A DNA stretch of 64,000 bases from Cocos nucifera. Its lineage: Eukaryota > Streptophyta > Magnoliopsida > Arecales > Arecaceae. Below the pieces are notes generated by a model. It was given only the letters and a program-made list of their open reading frames with translations. It was not told the origin of the DNA and did no database searches. Within the stretch, counting starts at the first letter, position 1; each line of letters opens with the position of its first letter. The stretch lies in assembly GCA_006176705.1 (NCBI GenBank), contig QRFJ01007062.1, positions 32,022 through 96,021 on the forward strand. Direction: 5' to 3'. Both the position numbers and the translations under genes were made by a program. Positions 1 through 10,350 of the stretch are shown piece after piece.

Positions 1-1581
1 TATATCTTTTGGATAGACATGATACATTGCAAGATATCAATATTATCTTGTGGGTTTGATCAAATTAAAGAGTTTAATTTGATCATTAATTAGAAAGTGT
101 TCTAATTGTTCGAATCGGGTTAGCTAGTTTTGACCTAAATCGGTTTGGTTGAGTTCTAACCAAATTAGGTCAAATTACATCCGGATCCACTACTGGCTAG
201 ATGTAGAATCCAATGGGTCACACACAAAGGAAATTAATCAAGGGTCTAATTTGATTAGATCATGTTTATAGGTTGAATATGCTAGCACATATTGCAAACC
301 CTAGCACCTAGATTCAAATCAGATTCGAATCGAGTTTTGATTTGGGCTAATTAAATCCAATTTGAGTCAAGTCAAATTTGGCTAATTGATTGGATTGATC
401 TTTGGCTTGATGATTAGAGTCTAGGAATCATGTAACAGCAACCCATGCACCAGAGACTCTCTCTCTTGGTGCATGAGGTTTTGATTTATGTGCTTGGGAC
501 ATATGGTGCATGGAAGTATTTTTGATGTCAACGACCTTCGTTTATTTCATGTAAAATATGTTACATGAATTTTAGATGAAGAGAGATCATAGAAGAGTCC
601 TTCTGCTAATGAATCTCTTCATTGGTTATCTGGTATTTGGATAACTAAGGAGTCCTTGCCGTCCCCTCCCTTGTAGGCGCCTCTTGGACCAAGTCAAACA
701 CCTTGAAGCTTTGACTTTTCCACACTCAAGTTTTCCATGCCATCTTCTAATTTGGAGCCATCCTTTTAGATCTTTGGATCAGCATTTAGTGCTGATCAAT
801 GATAGAAATTAATGGCGCTAATATAAAAGTGTTGCAACTCTTCGGAAGAAAGTTATGTAGAATTTTATGAAGAGTCCTTTTGCTTTAAGGCACTTCTTCA
901 TATTAATTCTTTGAATTCCATGTAGCATTTTCTTTTGATGGGGTGTGATTTTTTTAAATGGACATGAGATGAGAATTAGGAATGGGCATGAGAAATTTTT
1001 GGAGGCATCCCTACATATATTATAAATAGGGATGCGGTCCGGGAGTCCAAGGAGATTCATAACTCTTCTTTCTTTCTTACCACTCTCCCTAGTTGTCCAA
1101 TTTCTTTCTTCCTTCTCTTGTTAAGACAAGTCCTAATTAAGGACAAAAGGTTTGGTTTAGGATAAGGCCTTAGGAAGATTGTAAAGGAAGACAAGGAGAA
1201 AAGAAAGATAAGATAGAGTAGTTTAGAAGGGTGATAGCAAAAGGTTGGAAAGGTCTGCCTAAATAATTAAAGTTCTTGTCATAAGAATTTTAATTAAAAT
1301 AATCAGAGGTGCTGGTGTCTTGATCAAGTCCCCATGTGGACCAACATTAGAGGGTGAACACGTGGGCATCTAGTGGAACCTTTGATGGACTGTTGTCGAT
1401 GATCAGGGTTAAGTTAGGATTAAGCAATTAGAGGTATGTTCCAATATCCTAAATTTATATTTTAATTATATATTATATAATTTAAATTCTAATAAGATGG
1501 TCCTAGATTTTTGATTTGGTTTTATGATTTCATAATTTTATTTTAAAATCTGTGCTTCCGCTTTGTACACCAAACCCTACA
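1..1581 (+). mobile_element. Probable Ty1/copia LTR remnant
   Basis: The stretch has the composition of the long copia LTRs elsewhere in the window: many short repeats of the 'tcaaatttgattag' kind and a TATA box at 1021. Its end, 'ctgtgcttccgcttt...ccctaca', resembles the usual 3' end of plant copia LTRs. No primer-binding site follows position 1581, so it would be a 3' or solo LTR. Its left boundary lies before the window. I see no coding sequence in it. The assignment rests on resemblance only, because no second copy is present in the window. Confidence 0.4.
1021..1028 (+). promoter_or_regulatory. TATA box in LTR-like remnant
   Basis: TATAAATA is followed by a pyrimidine-rich stretch (about 1061-1115), as expected at the U3/R boundary of an LTR promoter. 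Confidence 0.35.
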
Positions 1582-2138
1582 TAGAGATTTATAACACTTG
1601 TCCACCACTCTTGAGTTTGAACTCAAGCCAAGGTTGGGTAAAGAGAGTAGAGACGTAGAGCCAAGGCTGCCAAGATAAGCTTGGTCAACATGCTTTGGCA
1701 ACCAAACCCAACAATCGGTAGCAATTTGCCATGCATCGCGAATCCATATGCTTGTCTTTGCTCCATTGATCTAGGTCATTAGAGATGTGGATCCATGTAA
1801 GGTCGGCTGGGGCCATCCTCGAGCCACCACTTGGCAACCATCAATGGTGGCTAAATGAATTGTCACCTGATCAAAGCCATCCGAGCTTCTATAAATATAT
1901 GCTCCTTCAAGTTTTACATTTACTATTTTATATTTTCACTATTATGAGAGAGATAGGTAAGGCCCTTGGACCATTTTTGATATGCCTTTGGTAATCTCTA
2001 TCAATAGCCATGGTCATCAATGGCTAAATCTAACCTTTGAACTCAAACCCCCGATGTCCGGTTCCTAGGCTATTTGGTTGTTTTTGTCCTACCATAGGTT
2101 AGTTCTCCTTTTCTTTTCATTTTTACATTCTATTAAAC
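1582..2138. other. Unassigned non-coding stretch
   Basis: No open frame of note, no RNA gene and no repeat shared with the rest of the window was seen. It may be the 5' untranslated part of the gypsy-like fragment that follows. Confidence 0.4.
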
Positions 2139-2345
2139 ATGAGTGCCTCAAGCTCATTAGTATGTAGTTGGTCTTTTGATTGACACCCATCTAATAGGGG
2201 CTCTCGAGTCCTCAAAGGGCTCTAAGGTTGAGGAGGTGTCAAATTTTGGCTCCTTTTGAGTAGCATCCATCCTCACTTGCTAGGACTTGGTGGCCATCCA
2301 CCTCCGATATCGGATTCCTTCAGGATTCAAGATGGAGCTTCCAAT
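2139..2345 (+). pseudogene. Fragment resembling the N-terminus of a plant gypsy-type ORF
   Basis: Reading from the ATG at 2139, with three in-frame stops, gives a serine-rich start, an acidic stretch (SKVEEVSNFGSF) and then an arginine/tyrosine motif (LRYRIPSGFKMELP). This order resembles the N-terminal part of plant 'putative gypsy-type transposon' proteins (Transposase_28-like). It ends abruptly near 2345, just before the D-type LTR and primer-binding site. It is about 70 codons, far short of the family. The assignment is from memory of the motif and is weak. Confidence 0.3.
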
Positions 2346-2422
2346 CTTGATGATTGGATAGTTAGACCTCCCCTAGGTCAAGTCGGACTCTATGAAGAGT
2401 CCTTCATGTTGTGACCAGAGCT

Positions 2423-2435
2423 CTCTGATACCAAT
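2423..2435 (-). other. Primer-binding site beside D-type LTR (left copy)
   Basis: On the minus strand it reads attggtatcagag, matching the initiator-tRNA-Met-type site of copia elements. It abuts the CA end of the LTR at 2436. About 20 more bases match the region after the PBS of D's right-hand LTR, then similarity stops. Confidence 0.6.
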
Positions 2436-3243
2436 TGTCGTTATGGTACAATTTGTACACCAATCCCTTCAAGTCGGACTCTATGGGGCATGCAAGATTC
2501 ACTATGAGAATAGAGAAATTTTATAAGGAGAGATTATACACCCTTAACTTTTGTACACCAATCCCTCTCTCTTAATAAGAAGCACTCTCCCTTATAAAGA
2601 AGCTCTTAAAATAGCCCAAGGAGACCCTCTACCGCTCTGCCTGATGCTTTGCTTTGCCATAACCCTCTATCGGTGCTCTACCTGCATCTACTCTACTTAT
2701 TGCCTAACTTTGGTGCCTATAGAGCCTTTTAAAGGCCTTAAATTGAGTCCAATTTGAGTTCAAAATGAATATAGGAGTCCGATTACAAGTCTAAATAGCT
2801 CCCAACCATTCGATCAAGTCCCAGATCATTCTGATTAAGCCCATAGTGTCTCTAAATCGTTTGATTAGGCAATGCTACACCCATGCACCACCCATAGATC
2901 GTGCCTACAGTGATCCCAGCTGAATCACTACACGCCACATCGATTTTCCTTATGCACCACATGAAAATCTGGTGCACCACTTAAGGGTCTATGGTGGACT
3001 GCAAAAGGCTTTCGATGCATGGTGAACCATGTGAAACGAAGGGGACCACATGCCCACCGGGGCTGCATGCCTGGTTGGGCCACACGCCCACCTGGGTCAT
3101 GCGCCTAGCTAAGCCACATGGACATGCTGGGCCAGCCCCTCCTACGAGTCATTCTTTGCATGGGCTTCCTTTCTAGGCTTCTCCTTGCTGTGGACTTCAC
3201 TGTGAGCTCACTATGGGTCAAATTTAGAATATTTTTTTCAATA
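2436..3243 (-). repeat. LTR of copia element D (left copy)
   Basis: It is similar over its length to 30856-31826 and read in the same orientation. Shared landmarks include the 'gagaaattttataa.gagagat' segment, the 'cccaaggagacc' segment and the terminal 'gggtcaaattyat' near the U3 end. At about 808 bp it is shorter than the right copy (971 bp) because an internal part near 2480 is missing. The U3 end reads TATTG instead of TGTTG, a decayed terminus. It has D-like internal sequence on its right and a primer-binding site on its left, so it is flanked by internal sequence on both sides. Confidence 0.7.
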
Positions 3244-3429
3244 ATTCTCTATCTTGACTCGATATTTAGTCTCCACCTAATTTTGAGAGCTTTCTAGATA
3301 TTCTTACCTTGCCGTCATGCCTCGAGGTATATTCTTGTTGATCATGGATGGGAAAACATGGGAGTCGAGCTAGGCCACTTGATCCCATCTCCACATTTGC
3401 TATGTTTTGTCTAACCTGAGACTTGCTTA

Positions 3430-3501
3430 GGATAGCCTCTTACAGCAATAGGAACTTCATCTTGCGGATAGCCTCTTATAGTAATAGGAACTTCACCTTG
3501 C
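3430..3501. repeat. 36-bp tandem duplication
   Basis: Two adjacent 36-bp units (3430-3465 and 3466-3501) begin ggatagcctctta and differ at a few positions, all transitions. They lie in the decayed D remnant between its 3' LTR and its pre-integrase fragment. Confidence 0.75.
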
Positions 3502-3567
3502 GGCATCATCTATCATCATCTCAAGTCTCTTATCTCTGCCCAATCTACCTACTCCTGAAGCTCTAAC

Positions 3568-3749
3568 TCACTTTGGGATTTCATTGGCTTTTGAAGCTCC
3601 ACCTTGCACTAAACTTCCTGCTAAGAGGTAGTATCCTCTATTTTTTCTTTCCCTCAATACAATCCTACCGCTATGTAAGACCTTCAGGATTTCTCGATCA
3701 GCTCTCCATCTACAGTCAGTTGAATCTAGTTTGCTTAGTGAGATCAAAT
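3568..3749 (-). pseudogene. Element D pre-integrase fragment
   Basis: On the minus strand this reads ISLSKLDSTDCRW, then GRIVLRERKNRGYYLLAGS, the layout of the copia segment between protease and the integrase zinc finger. It starts exactly at the A1 insertion point. The upstream half of the same frame, ending SSRRNL, lies on the other side of A1 at 12614. Everything downstream (integrase, reverse transcriptase, RNase H) is absent: about 320 bp of non-coding sequence leads straight to the D-type LTR at 3243. D therefore lost most of pol. Confidence 0.6.
3745..3749. repeat. Target-site duplication of A1, left copy (decayed)
   Basis: Left flank caaat and right flank tagat (12614-12618) differ by two transitions. 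Element D's reading frame resumes exactly if these five bases are counted once. Confidence 0.55.
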
Positions 3750-5746
3750 TGTTAGATATATGTGTCCTAGAAGTCAGAATTGGCTGACACTTGTAATACA
3801 CTTCTAGGAGCAAAATTATAATTTTGACTATAATAAATAAAATAGATTATTTTCTATCACATATGTGTCTATGATACATCCTTTGAGTTAATGGTAATGA
3901 TAATTCATATTTTTAAGAGTTAAAAATTTAAGACATGAATAATCATTATTAACTCACAAAATGCTCCCGACCATAGGATCATCACGAGGATGGTGCTTGA
4001 TCCGGAAGGTTGGTGTACAATTGCTTCTCTTTAGTAGATGAGTCTTGAGTCTACGGTGTGGAGACATCGGAGCAAGAGTACAGATACTCGTTAGAGAATG
4101 AGGGCACTGAGCGTGACCACCTCGAGTAGTCATTAGGAAGTCTACCTTCTCATCAATGACTGACTTGATGCTACAGTGAGTGTGTCTAATTCTTTGATCT
4201 GAGGTGCATCGGTAGTTTACCTTGAGGGTGTTATAGTCTGACTACACCATTACTCGGTCTCCTAGCCACATGGAATCCTGAGGTGTATGTTAGCTATGAC
4301 ATGTTCATTGTAGGAAACTGGATTGCATCAAGATGAAATCTATCTACCTCAGTGGTAGAGGAGCAGCCCTATGATAATCATGAGAATCAAGTCCAGAAGC
4401 CCATGGCCATGGCAGAGTGAAATAATAGAAAGAGTTTCTATTTAGGTTTTCACATCGTACTTGAATCGAATGATTACATCATATGATAGAAACTAGGGTT
4501 TGACGAGTTTACCTTAACCCTAATCTGATCGGAGCTCAAGATCGAAGAACATAATCACATAGGTAGCTGCACCAAGAGATTCGCATTTAGCTCTGATGGG
4601 TTGCCACCATATACTGCTAGGTGTCACTGGTGGATTTTGGAAGCAATTAGAATGATTTAGATGATCGATCATTCTAGCTATTCGAATTAGAAGAGTTCTG
4701 ATCCATCGAAAGTAGTTTCGATGATGTTAATGATAGAGATCATGATATATCCCATTACCATATAGAACTGAACCTGACTGGGTCACACAAATAAGGGTTT
4801 GAATCCCCCTATCAGAACCTGACAAGGAGGAGGGTGCACGCCTTTGACTTCTGTCCACATATCACGCACCTATTGGAGAGCTGGTGGGAGCCTGTCCCCC
4901 TACCAGAACCTGACAAGGAGGAGGGTGCACGCCACCCTTGGTGTGCGCCCAATCTAGAGGTGCCCAGGAGTCCCTGTTGGATAGGGACTCCATCTCCTTT
5001 TTAGATTCCGATTAGAGTTCTCCTAAGAACCAACTTTGACTGATCTTAGGTGCCATCTAAGGAGGAATCCAAGGGACTCTATTTCCACCAATCAGATTTA
5101 GATCTAATTTCATAAAGGATTGTGATTGGTTGGGAAGAAGAGGAGTCGGATCACAGATAGTCTATAAATAAGATCCTACGCCCAACTCAAATAATATTAG
5201 AAAGGAATTCAATTCCCATGCCCCACGGCCTCCTCTCCCCTCTTCCTCAATGCCAAACCCACGTTCTCCCTCTCCTCTCCACATCCAAAGAGGTTTGGAT
5301 TCTTAGTTGGTGCAATCCAGACAAGAGAAAGGCGACTGAAAGCTAGAAGGTTGCGCTGCTGCAAAGGACGACTGCTAATCTTCAAAAGGTATTTTGAAGA
5401 TCTTCCAGATCAAATCCAGATCTAATTTTTGGAGACATGATAGAGAAGAAGAGGATCTCTAGATCTAGCCCAACTAGATATTGGTAGAGGCTAAGTGCTT
5501 GCGTGGCTAGATTCAGAACCTTCCGCTGCTTACAGGTTCATCAACGGATAATAGGATTACCCAACATCAAGGTAAATTAAATTAAATTTAATTTATTTAG
5601 ATTTTATTTTTATTATTAGAATAATAAGAATCAAATCTAAAATATCTCAAATCTAATTAGGATCAAAGAAAATTTTTTTAAAAATATATCTTTTGATCCG
5701 ATCAGATCTGAACGAACTTGGTCCGAAAAATCAGGATTTTCCTTCA
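3750..5746 (+). repeat. 5' LTR of A1
   Basis: 1997 bp, beginning tgttagatat and ending ttttccttca. It matches the 3' LTR at 10351-12613 but lacks about 330 bp that are present in that LTR and in the LTRs of A2 and A3. The gap at 4805-4842 is filled by 38 bp that nearly copy 4896-4933. TATA box TATAAATA is at 5163-5170. Confidence 0.92.
5163..5170 (+). promoter_or_regulatory. TATA box of A1 5' LTR
   Basis: TATAAATA is preserved in the same LTR position in A1's 3' LTR (12030-12037) and, inverted, in A2 (53390-53397) and A3 (57679-57686). This marks the likely transcription start of family A, about 580 bp before the LTR end. Confidence 0.6.
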
Positions 5747-5748
5747 AC

Positions 5749-5760
5749 TGATATCAGAGC
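5749..5760 (+). other. Primer-binding site of A1
   Basis: tgatatcagagc lies two bases after the LTR end. It matches the copia consensus tggtatcagagc (initiator tRNA-Met) except for one G-to-A change. Confidence 0.8.
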
Positions 5761-6350
5761 CAAGGTTCTAAAAGTGTTTAGATCTAATTTTAAATTTATT
5801 TTAATTAAAAAATAAGTAATTTTAGATGTCACATGAGATGTGATCAGATCTAAAATTAGAAAAAATTAAAATTAAATGATTTGGATCTAAGATTAGAAAA
5901 TATGCATGACTAGTTCTAAAATAGAATAGTTCTATAGAATAGTCTTGCATGTTTTTACGATTTAATCTTGATTAAATCATATTTTAGATCTATTTATTTA
6001 CTATTTTTTGATATTATAATTATTATAATAATATCTAAAAAATAGTAAATAAAAATTATTTAATTTTAAACATCATATGAGATATGATTGATGCATGTCT
6101 AGACTAGTTGTAGAATAGTTCTACATAATTATCTAGATTAGAATTTATTTTGATTAAGATCAATTTAAATCTAATTTTTTAGATTATTATGAGATAATTT
6201 AGATCTAAAAATATGCATGATTCGATACATGAGATGTATGCAAAATATGCCATGATTAGATCTAATTTGTATATGAGATATATGATATAGATCTAAAACT
6301 ATTTTGTAGTATTGCATGTTCCTGATTAAGGCGTTCCTCTTGGCCGTCCG

Positions 6351-6414
6351 ATCATAAGAATGAAGAAGGATTTAAAGGCCCTCTCCTTCCCATTCGATGG
6401 GGTGTTCTTATGAT
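6351..6414 (+). promoter_or_regulatory. Leader hairpin of A1
   Basis: A perfect 10-bp stem pairs 6351-6360 with 6405-6414. Inside are gaagga/tccttc (6365-6370 with 6384-6389) and a CCCAT-TCG-ATGGG mini-hairpin. The B2 leader holds the same structure at 48076-48134, with the same loop words and two base pairs changed from A-T to G-C on both sides. Function is unknown; an RNA packaging, dimerisation or translation signal would fit. Confidence 0.55.
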
Positions 6415-6827
6415 GTGTAGGGGTGCTGCGTGTTCGTCCTTAATCAGAAATCCAAAAACTTACTTTCTGCAAAATCCTAGATCCTGAAATCCCTAGGATT
6501 TATTGTGCATATTTTGTTTATGAACCCTACTTAATTAAGAATTAAGATTATGGAATATTAATTAGGTCTAAAATTGAGAATTTCAGATCTAAGACATATT
6601 CATAATACTGGGTTCGGGCTTGGGTAGCTCAATTAGGTCTAAGCGGTTGATCAAATCGAATCAAGAGTTGGTTAGATGGGATCAACAATGCTTAAATTGA
6701 CCAGCCTAATAGGATTAAGTCTGGGTCAAGATCGAGTCACGATCAAGCAAGACCTAATTAGGCTCAGAGGTTAGAGTCTGGATTGTAGGCTAACCCAATT
6801 GGTTCTGACTCAACAATTTGGTGTCTA

Positions 6828-6936
6828 AGGTAAGTTTGGCACATACGACCGACTGGTTTTTAATTGGAAGCTACTCGACCTGAATGCATTCTTGTACGAG
6901 TTAATGGCATATTCCTTCCACCGATCTCACTTACCT
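6828..6936 (+). promoter_or_regulatory. Leader inverted repeat with splice-donor-like arm (A1)
   Basis: AGGTAAGT at 6828-6835 is exactly complementary to ACTTACCT at 6929-6936, with a 93-base loop. The left arm equals the consensus plant 5' splice site. The same pair occurs in B1 (16366-16473) and B2 (48772-48877) with loops of 92 and 90 bases. Confidence 0.6.
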
Positions 6937-7627
6937 GGCCATATCTGTTGACACAGTTCTGATCTGAGGTGGTCAATAATCCGAGCTAACCCATGCCACT
7001 AGGTTAGTCATAATTGTTATGACTATGATAAGTCTAGTTTAATGAGACCTGAATCAATTCTCCCTAAGAAAAGATTAAGTCTGAGGTCTTCCACCATTGT
7101 AGATGTGCGGGCCCTTCCCGGGGTTGATTGTTCTCGGCTGGATACAGTGGCTCAGTTGCACCGAAGGAAGATGCAACCATGTCTATTAGGCATTGGATGC
7201 TATGGGCTGGAGGATGAGTTGGGCTCAATATTTTGGATACGGTGAGAGACTCAATTAGGAATCCCAGTCTATGCAAATGGTGGGTCTGACTTAACTAAGG
7301 AGTGGATCAATATTTCGGATACGGTGAGATTCATGAATTAGAGACCAAGTTTGGGTGCACCATGATTAGAGAATCATTGAACAAGAGTTGTTCACTCATT
7401 GGCTAACCCATCACCAATAACTGTTAGGTGAGGTGATGAGTCAGTTGGTGAGACCGCACCACCCACTAGAAATCATTAATCATGGAGATTTTTGCATCTC
7501 TACAGAGGGAGTGTAGGGATCCGAGAAAATAGTAGGAAGCTAATTTGTTTAAAAATAAAATTTCTAAATAAATTGGTCAAGTCATAATTACAGTATCTAA
7601 CTAGAATCTTTGACTCTCTACAGAAAA

Positions 7628-8440
7628 ATGTCTGCGTCCAACCCATTAGCACGTATCCTGGACACACATAGACTGACCGGACCCAATTATAAAGATTGGC
7701 TCAGGAACTACAAAATTATTTTGGGTTCCAAGAAGTTAACCCATGTTTTGGATCCAGGACCCTCCCACCTTACCAGCCCGTCCATCCACTGAACAGAGAG
7801 CATCTCTGGAAAAATGGATAGACGAAGATAATAAGGCCAGATATTACATGTTGGGCTCGATGTCTGATGAGCTCCAGCGCCAACATGAAGATATCGGGAC
7901 TGCTCGCCAAATGTTGGCTCACCTGCAGGAGATGTTTGGTGAACAGAGTCGCGCAGCCAAATATCAAGTCACGAAATGACTTTTTAAGGCTAAGATGCGT
8001 GATGGGCAGTCAGTCCAAGATCACTGTCTGATGATGATCAAGGACATGGAAGAGCTTGAGAAGCTCGGTGTGAAGTTAGACTTGGATCTGCAGAACGATA
8101 TTATTCTGCAATCCTTGACTGATGCATATGGGCAATTCATCATGAATTACCACATGCATAAACTTCAAAATTCCTTGGCCGAATTAATGAATATGCTGGT
8201 TACCGCTGAGCTTTCTATGAAAGGTTCTAAAGGCTCAGTTCTTGCTATGGAACGGACTTCTTCCAAAAGAAAGTCTTATGGAAAGAAAAAGAAGTCTGTG
8301 AAAAAGCAAAAGGTGGAAGGAGGAAAGAAGAAGAAGGCAGAGCCGAAGAAGAAGGCCGATGTCAAAGGAAAAGTATTTCCATTGCAACAGCGATGGCCAC
8401 TTGGAAGCGGAACTGCCCTACTTACCTGGCCACCCTGAAG
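7628..8440 (+). pseudogene. gag: A1 gag (broken)
   Basis: Encodes the capsid/nucleocapsid part of a copia polyprotein. It begins MSASNPLARILDTHRLTGPN at 7628. A one-base insertion near 7752 shifts the frame. The correct frame then runs to an in-frame TGA at 7977-7979 and continues unchanged through MRDGQSVQDHC (7995). A lysine-rich linker follows (about 8260-8370). The CCHC zinc knuckle after it is destroyed by a further frameshift near 8370-8400. The TGA is shared with A3 (62997-62999), whereas the frameshifts are not. Confidence 0.85.
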
Positions 8441-9003
8441 AACAAGAAGGAAGGTCCTTCTGGAGGTATGCTCGTTATTGAGTCTAACCTTACGGTTTCT
8501 TCTGCATCCAGTTGGGTGCTTGACTCTGGTTCTAGTGCTCATCTGTGCACTTCCATGTAGGGTCTTGAGGATAGCAGGAGGCTGAGGGATGGAGACATGA
8601 TCCTACGCATCGGTAATGGAGCAAGAGTTGCTGCAGTGGCGGTGGGAACATACCCTCTTCGATTACCATCTGGTTTAGACTTAGTTTTGAAAGACTGTTA
8701 TTATGTGCCTGCAGCTAGCAGGAATTTGATTTCTGTTTCATGCTTAGCACTAGAAGGCTATGTGATTACCTTCTTTAAGGACCATTGTAACATTCTTTAT
8801 GAAAGAAATAAAATTGCAAATGGTTTCCTTATTAACGGTCTTTATCAGCTACATATTGATGTACCTATTCTAACTATCGAGCAAAATGTGAATGCCAAAC
8901 GACCTAGGGATAGTCTAAATGATAGGTATCTATGGCACCTGAGATTATGTCATATAGCAGAAGATAGGATCAACAAATTGGAGAAAAATGGGCTATTGAG
9001 TCC
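8441..9003 (+). pseudogene. pol: A1 protease and truncated pre-integrase (broken)
   Basis: The aspartic protease motif WVLDSGSSAHLC is at about 8512-8550, with the catalytic Asp codon at 8522-8524. A TAG follows at about 8558-8560. Reading resumes with MILRIGNGARVAAVAVGTYP (8597), typical of the copia protease-to-integrase link. The first pair of the integrase HHCC finger is half lost: it reads WHLRLCH instead of WHLRLGH. The frame then stops at a deletion junction at 9004-9010, before the cysteine pair and the whole DDE core. Confidence 0.82.
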
Positions 9004-10322
9004 ATTGACTATCAGGATATCTTTTCCCCAGTGGCTATGCTAAAATCCATCCACACATTGCTTGCCATTGCAGCCTATTTTGATTATGAAATATGGCAAA
9101 TGGACGTAAAAATGATATTCTTAGATGGATATCTTGAGGAAGATATCTATATGGAACAGCCGCTAGGTTTCACATCCAGTGATACTGATCACAAGGTTTG
9201 CAAGCTGCAAAGGTCCATATATGGACTTAAGAAAGCATCTCGGAGCTGGAACACTCATTTCAATGATGTGATCAAAATGTTTGATTTCATCAAAAAATGA
9301 TGAGAAATCGTGTCTTCAAAAAGGTCAGTGGGAGCGCTGTTGTCTTCCTCGTATTGTACGTGGATGACATCCTCCTTATTGGGAATGATGTTCTCATGAT
9401 GACGACTGTCAAATTATGGTTGTCCAAGGAATTCTCCATGAAAGACCTAGGTGAAGCATCCTTTATTCTAGGAATTAAGGTCTATAGAAATAGACCAAAT
9501 AGGATGCTAGGACTTTCACAGAAGATGTACATAGAGGAAGTACTAAAGATGTTTAGTATGGAAAACTCTAAAAGGGGATTAATACCCTTCAGACATGGTA
9601 TTCATCTTTCCAAGAAGATGTGCCCTAGCACACCTGAGGAAATAGAACGCATGAGCAAGATCCCTTATGCTTCTGCAATAGGGAGCCTCATGTATGCCAT
9701 GCTATGTACACGACCTGATATAGCCCATGCTATAAATGTCACAAGCAGATATCAGTCAAATCTAGGTGAAGAACACTGGACTTCTGTGAAGTGTATCCTT
9801 AAGTACTTGAGAAGAACTAAGGATATGATGTTGGTCTTTGGTAACGGAGAACTCCATGTCTAGGGATACACAGACTCAGATTTTATGTCCGATATAGATG
9901 ATCGAAAGTCGACATCTGGGAGTCTATTTCTGTGCAATGGTGGTGCTATCAGCTAAGAAAGTTCCAAGCAAACTATGATAGCAGATTCCACCATGAAAGC
10001 AGAATATATCGCTGCATCAGAGGCTGCGAAGGAAGCATTCTGGTACAAGAAGTTTGCAACAGAAATCGGAGTAATGCCATCAGATGCCATTGCTCTGTAC
10101 TGCGACAACAATGGTGCCATAGCCCTTGCTAAGGAGCCGAGGTCTCACCAGAAGTCCAAGCACATTGAGCGGCGATACCACCTCATCCATGATTATCTCG
10201 AGAAGGGTTACGTCGAGGTCAAGAGAGTCAACTCTGCAGACAATGCAGCAGACCCACTTACAAAGTTGTTGGGACAACAAAAATTCAAAGCCTACCTTGA
10301 GAAGATGGACTTAGACTTATAG
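9004..10322 (+). pseudogene. pol: A1 reverse transcriptase and RNase H (broken)
   Basis: Starts at the deletion junction within the RVT_2 domain (SFPQWLC, where A3 encodes TFSPVAM). The motifs DYEIWQMDVK, YGLKKASRSWN and, after a frameshift near 9295, the catalytic LYVDDILLIGND (about 9354-9390) are visible. A TAG at about 9860-9862 and a second stop near 9953 interrupt the RNase H. The RNase H still shows KAEYIAASEAAKEAFWYKKF and LYCDNNGAIALAKEP and ends DLDL at 10322. The first part of the polymerase fingers is missing. Confidence 0.9.
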
Positions 10323-10335
10323 CCAATTGGCTTTA

Positions 10336-10350
10336 GGATAAGTGGAAGAT
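10336..10350 (+). other. Polypurine tract of A1
   Basis: ggataagtggaagat directly precedes the TG of the 3' LTR. In A2 and A3 the same spot reads, on the minus strand, ggacaagtgggagat. Confidence 0.75.

Larger units (their letters stand above)
5761..7627 (+). other. Long untranslated leader of A1
   Basis: About 1.87 kb between primer-binding site and gag, with no sustained reading frame. It holds two small hairpins (about 5922-5933 and 6098-6115), a stable hairpin at 6351-6414, and a long-range inverted repeat with a splice-donor-like arm at 6828-6936. Parts of it are recognisably similar in order to the leaders of B1 and B2, although the coding regions and LTRs belong to different families. 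Confidence 0.7.

Noticed and set aside
1785..1994. Possible small host gene near the left edge
   Set aside because: A 69-codon frame with no recognisable domain or gene structure; indistinguishable from chance.
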